In this document: positions 41,588 to 42,887 of the stretch, one piece after another
How the letters are laid out: each line of letters starts with the position of its first letter
Position numbering within the stretch: position 1 is the first letter of the stretch
Origin: a bacterium
GTDB lineage: Bacteria; Zhuqueibacterota; QNDG01; JAFGCO01
Direction of reading: 5' to 3'
NCBI GenBank assembly: GCA_016930535.1
Contig: JAFGGN010000102.1
Location: 1 to 42,887, forward strand
DNA length: 42,887 bases
Notes under the pieces: model-generated
Seen by the model: only the letters and a program-made list of their open reading frames with translations
Database searches by the model: none
What the model was told of the DNA's origin: nothing
Program-made: the position numbers and the translations under genes

Positions 41588-41638
41588 ACTTTGTATTTCA
41601 AAGTTCTTTTATTTTATAATTACTTTTTGGAGGAAATA

Positions 41639-42244
41639 ATGACGACGGAAAATTTCACCGAGGAAATGATGATCATCAGGAAGATGATCGAAAAAACCCG
41701 GCGCGATACGGCCGAGTCCGGTGTCTTTTATATCGCAATCGGCCTTTTTACCATGCTGGCAGTACTGATCATCGGAATCATGGAGCTCAACGGCCTTCCG
41801 GAAATGACGCTCCCGGCCCTGATCATCATGACCGTAATCAGCGGCCTTATCGGGTACATGACTGTTTTCAGAAAGGAACGCAGGCTGCGGATCAAATCAT
41901 ATATCCGCACCGTCAATTACAGTATCTGGTTTGCATGCGCAGTCGGATGCGTCCTGACCACGTTTATCCTGCCGCTCGCCGGTGCATATAAGATACAGCT
42001 GATTCCCGTCTTTTCATGCATTCTCATCGGTATCGGCGTTTTTTCATCCGGCGTGATTTACGAATCAAAGGGTGTCATCTGGGCAGCTCTGGTCTGGTGG
42101 ATGGGCGCCATCATGATGGCATTCATCCAAGACTATCACCGGCTCTATGTGATGGTCATCGTGATTTTCTCGGGATGGGTTCTTCCGGGCCTGATTTTAA
42201 ACAGCGCCTATAAAAAAAGGAGCCGGGAACATGGATCAGACTGA
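41639..42244 (+). CDS. Six-helix membrane protein, hypothetical
   Basis: A 201-aa inner-membrane protein with a charged N-terminus ('MIIRKMIEKTRRDTAESG') and six hydrophobic helices at about 27-48, 54-75, 92-112, 117-139, 144-161 and 167-186; the tail is basic ('NSAYKKRSREHGSD'). No known transporter or enzyme motif is seen. The start at 41639 follows GGAGG; an upstream in-frame ATG at 41591 would fall at the expected transcription start and has no such site. The 3' end overlaps the next gene by 14 nt. Membrane proteins paired with a small winged-helix regulator often form self-regulated units sensing envelope or membrane state; here that is inference from pairing only. Confidence 0.75.
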   Translation: MTTENFTEEMMIIRKMIEKTRRDTAESGVFYIAIGLFTMLAVLIIGIMELNGLPEMTLPALIIMTVISGLIGYMTVFRKERRLRIKSYIRTVNYSIWFACAVGCVLTTFILPLAGAYKIQLIPVFSCILIGIGVFSSGVIYESKGVIWAALVWWMGAIMMAFIQDYHRLYVMVIVIFSGWVLPGLILNSAYKKRSREHGSD

Positions 42245-42548
42245 CATCCTGTCGCTCGATCCGGTCATTCATGCGCCGATACGCCTGGCCATTGTCACCA
42301 TTCTCGCCCAGATTGAAAATGCTTCATTCGGATATCTGAAGGAATCGGTTGGCACATCAGACGGCAATCTGAGCACGCATTTGTCCAAACTGGAGCAAGC
42401 CGGGTATATACGTATCCAAAAAAAATTCGTTTCCAGAAAACCCCTGACGCAATACAGCCTCACAACCAGGGGCAGAACGGCTTTTATGAATTATATCGAT
42501 CAGATGGACAGCATCGTGAATGCGCAGAGGAATACAGTAAAAGGGTAA
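42231..42548 (+). CDS. Winged-helix transcriptional regulator (HTH_34/MarR-like)
   Basis: A 105-aa DNA-binding protein: 'DPVIHAPIRLAIVTILAQIENASFGYLKESVGTSDGNLSTHLSKLEQAGYI' holds the winged helix-turn-helix, followed by the wing ('KKFVSRKPLTQYSLTTRGRTAF') and a short C-terminal helix. The pattern is that of PF13601 (HTH_34), close to MarR/ArsR. There are no metal-binding cysteines. An AAAGGAG site lies inside the end of the upstream membrane protein gene, which it overlaps by 14 nt, so the two are translated together. It may control their shared promoter at 41559-41587, which lies back-to-back with the ASST promoter. Confidence 0.85.
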   Translation: MDQTDILSLDPVIHAPIRLAIVTILAQIENASFGYLKESVGTSDGNLSTHLSKLEQAGYIRIQKKFVSRKPLTQYSLTTRGRTAFMNYIDQMDSIVNAQRNTVKG

Positions 42549-42620
42549 AAGTGTAGAAGAGTTGAAGGGTGAAAACATCAAAGCGAATATTTTGATCTTT
42601 AGGGGGAGGGACGCAGGGAC

Positions 42621-42658
42621 CCATATACTCATATACCCTTCAACTGCTTTTAAGCGGT
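42621..42658 (+). repeat. Octamer-based dispersed repeat, short copy
   Basis: CCATATACTC is followed by one ATATACCC unit and an ACTGCTTTTAAGCGGT tail. It matches 105-150 except that one 8-nt unit (ATACACCC) is missing and a few bases differ. Confidence 0.75.
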
Positions 42659-42760
42659 CAGCCGTCCGCCGTCATCGGTCCATTGGGTGTGTTGAGCCGT
42701 TGTGACGGTTCATGAAACGGGGAACCGGAGAGAATGAGAATCGGAGAGAAAAGCTTTTAC

Positions 42761-42806
42761 CCATATACCCATAAACTCGTATACCCGTATACTGCTCGTA
42801 TGCCGT
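42761..42806 (+). repeat. Octamer-based dispersed repeat, full copy
   Basis: Units ATATACCC, ATAAACTC, GTATACCC are followed by GTATACTGCTCGTATGCCGT. It has the same 46-nt length and layout as 105-150, with substitutions at about nine positions. Confidence 0.7.
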
Positions 42807-42887
42807 CCGCGGTCCATCCTGGTCTGTCGGGTCTTTGAGTCTATCGGGTCGTTGGGTCAGAGTGTGAAACGGTGCGATGAAGATCGG

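Larger units (their letters stand above)
42549..42887. repeat. Intergenic repeat region (right copies)
   Basis: No gene is seen. At about 42543-42568 is an inverted relative of the CTTCTACM units of the left end. Its GTTGAAGGGT (42558-42567 region) can pair with ACCCTTCAAC at 42635-42644. At 42621-42658 is a 38-nt copy and at 42761-42806 a 46-nt copy of the octamer-based element also found at 105-150. The remainder is G+T-rich with GGGTC-type words repeated at 8-9 nt spacing (42822-42860). Confidence 0.65.

Overview
The window reads as a chromosomal segment of an uncultured Gram-negative bacterium of the FCB superphylum, in the Calditrichota / KSB1 / Marinimicrobia / Ignavibacteria part of that group. 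The evidence is many secreted proteins ending in 'NxPNPFNPST'-type C-terminal sorting domains, two PorV/PorQ-like outer-membrane proteins, and large TonB-dependent receptors with an N-terminal carboxypeptidase-regulatory-like domain and a C-terminal Phe. The phylum is inferred from protein style only. Promoters visible by eye are canonical sigma70 type (TTGAYA, 17-18 bp, TATAWT). No insertion sequence, prophage, CRISPR array or tRNA was seen; a one-piece tmRNA is present.

Layout. 1-5215 (minus strand): the first codons of a gene leaving the window, a DUF2378-like protein, an unrecognised 401-aa protein, a C_GCAxxG_C_C redox-type protein, and a translationally coupled set (NSS-family Na+ symporter, a 35-aa MetS-like small subunit, a secreted beta-propeller). 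5216-6016 is non-coding except for a decayed sorting-domain gene. 6017-12856 (plus): two tandem paralogous secreted proteins (2 CARDB + 2 CBM9 + sorting domain) and a surface-fibre protein with an S74 self-cleaving chaperone domain. 13132-15349 (minus): GTP-type PEP carboxykinase preceded by a small winged-helix regulator.

15608-38023 (minus) is the heart of the window: an arabinan/arabinoxylan utilisation locus. It holds L-arabinose isomerase (araA), a GH43 arabinanase/arabinosidase, a GH51 alpha-L-arabinofuranosidase, a membrane-anchored SGNH+TPR protein, a LamG protein, and two copies of one three-gene cassette: TonB-dependent receptor, then a large secreted FN3 protein with an alternative sorting domain, then a PorV-like protein. 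No SusD homologue is visible, so the cassette looks like a SusD-less counterpart of SusC/SusD. The likely flow is: GH43 and GH51 release arabino-oligosaccharides and arabinose outside or in the periplasm, the receptors import across the outer membrane, and AraA converts L-arabinose to L-ribulose. araB, araD and an inner-membrane arabinose transporter are not in the window.

38366-42887: tmRNA with its terminator and promoter, a secreted arylsulfotransferase-like protein, then divergently a six-helix membrane protein overlapping a winged-helix regulator. Both window ends carry the same dispersed intergenic repeat built on 8-bp units; its copies differ by exactly one unit. A 7-bp tandem repeat also forms the 3' end of the NSS transporter gene.
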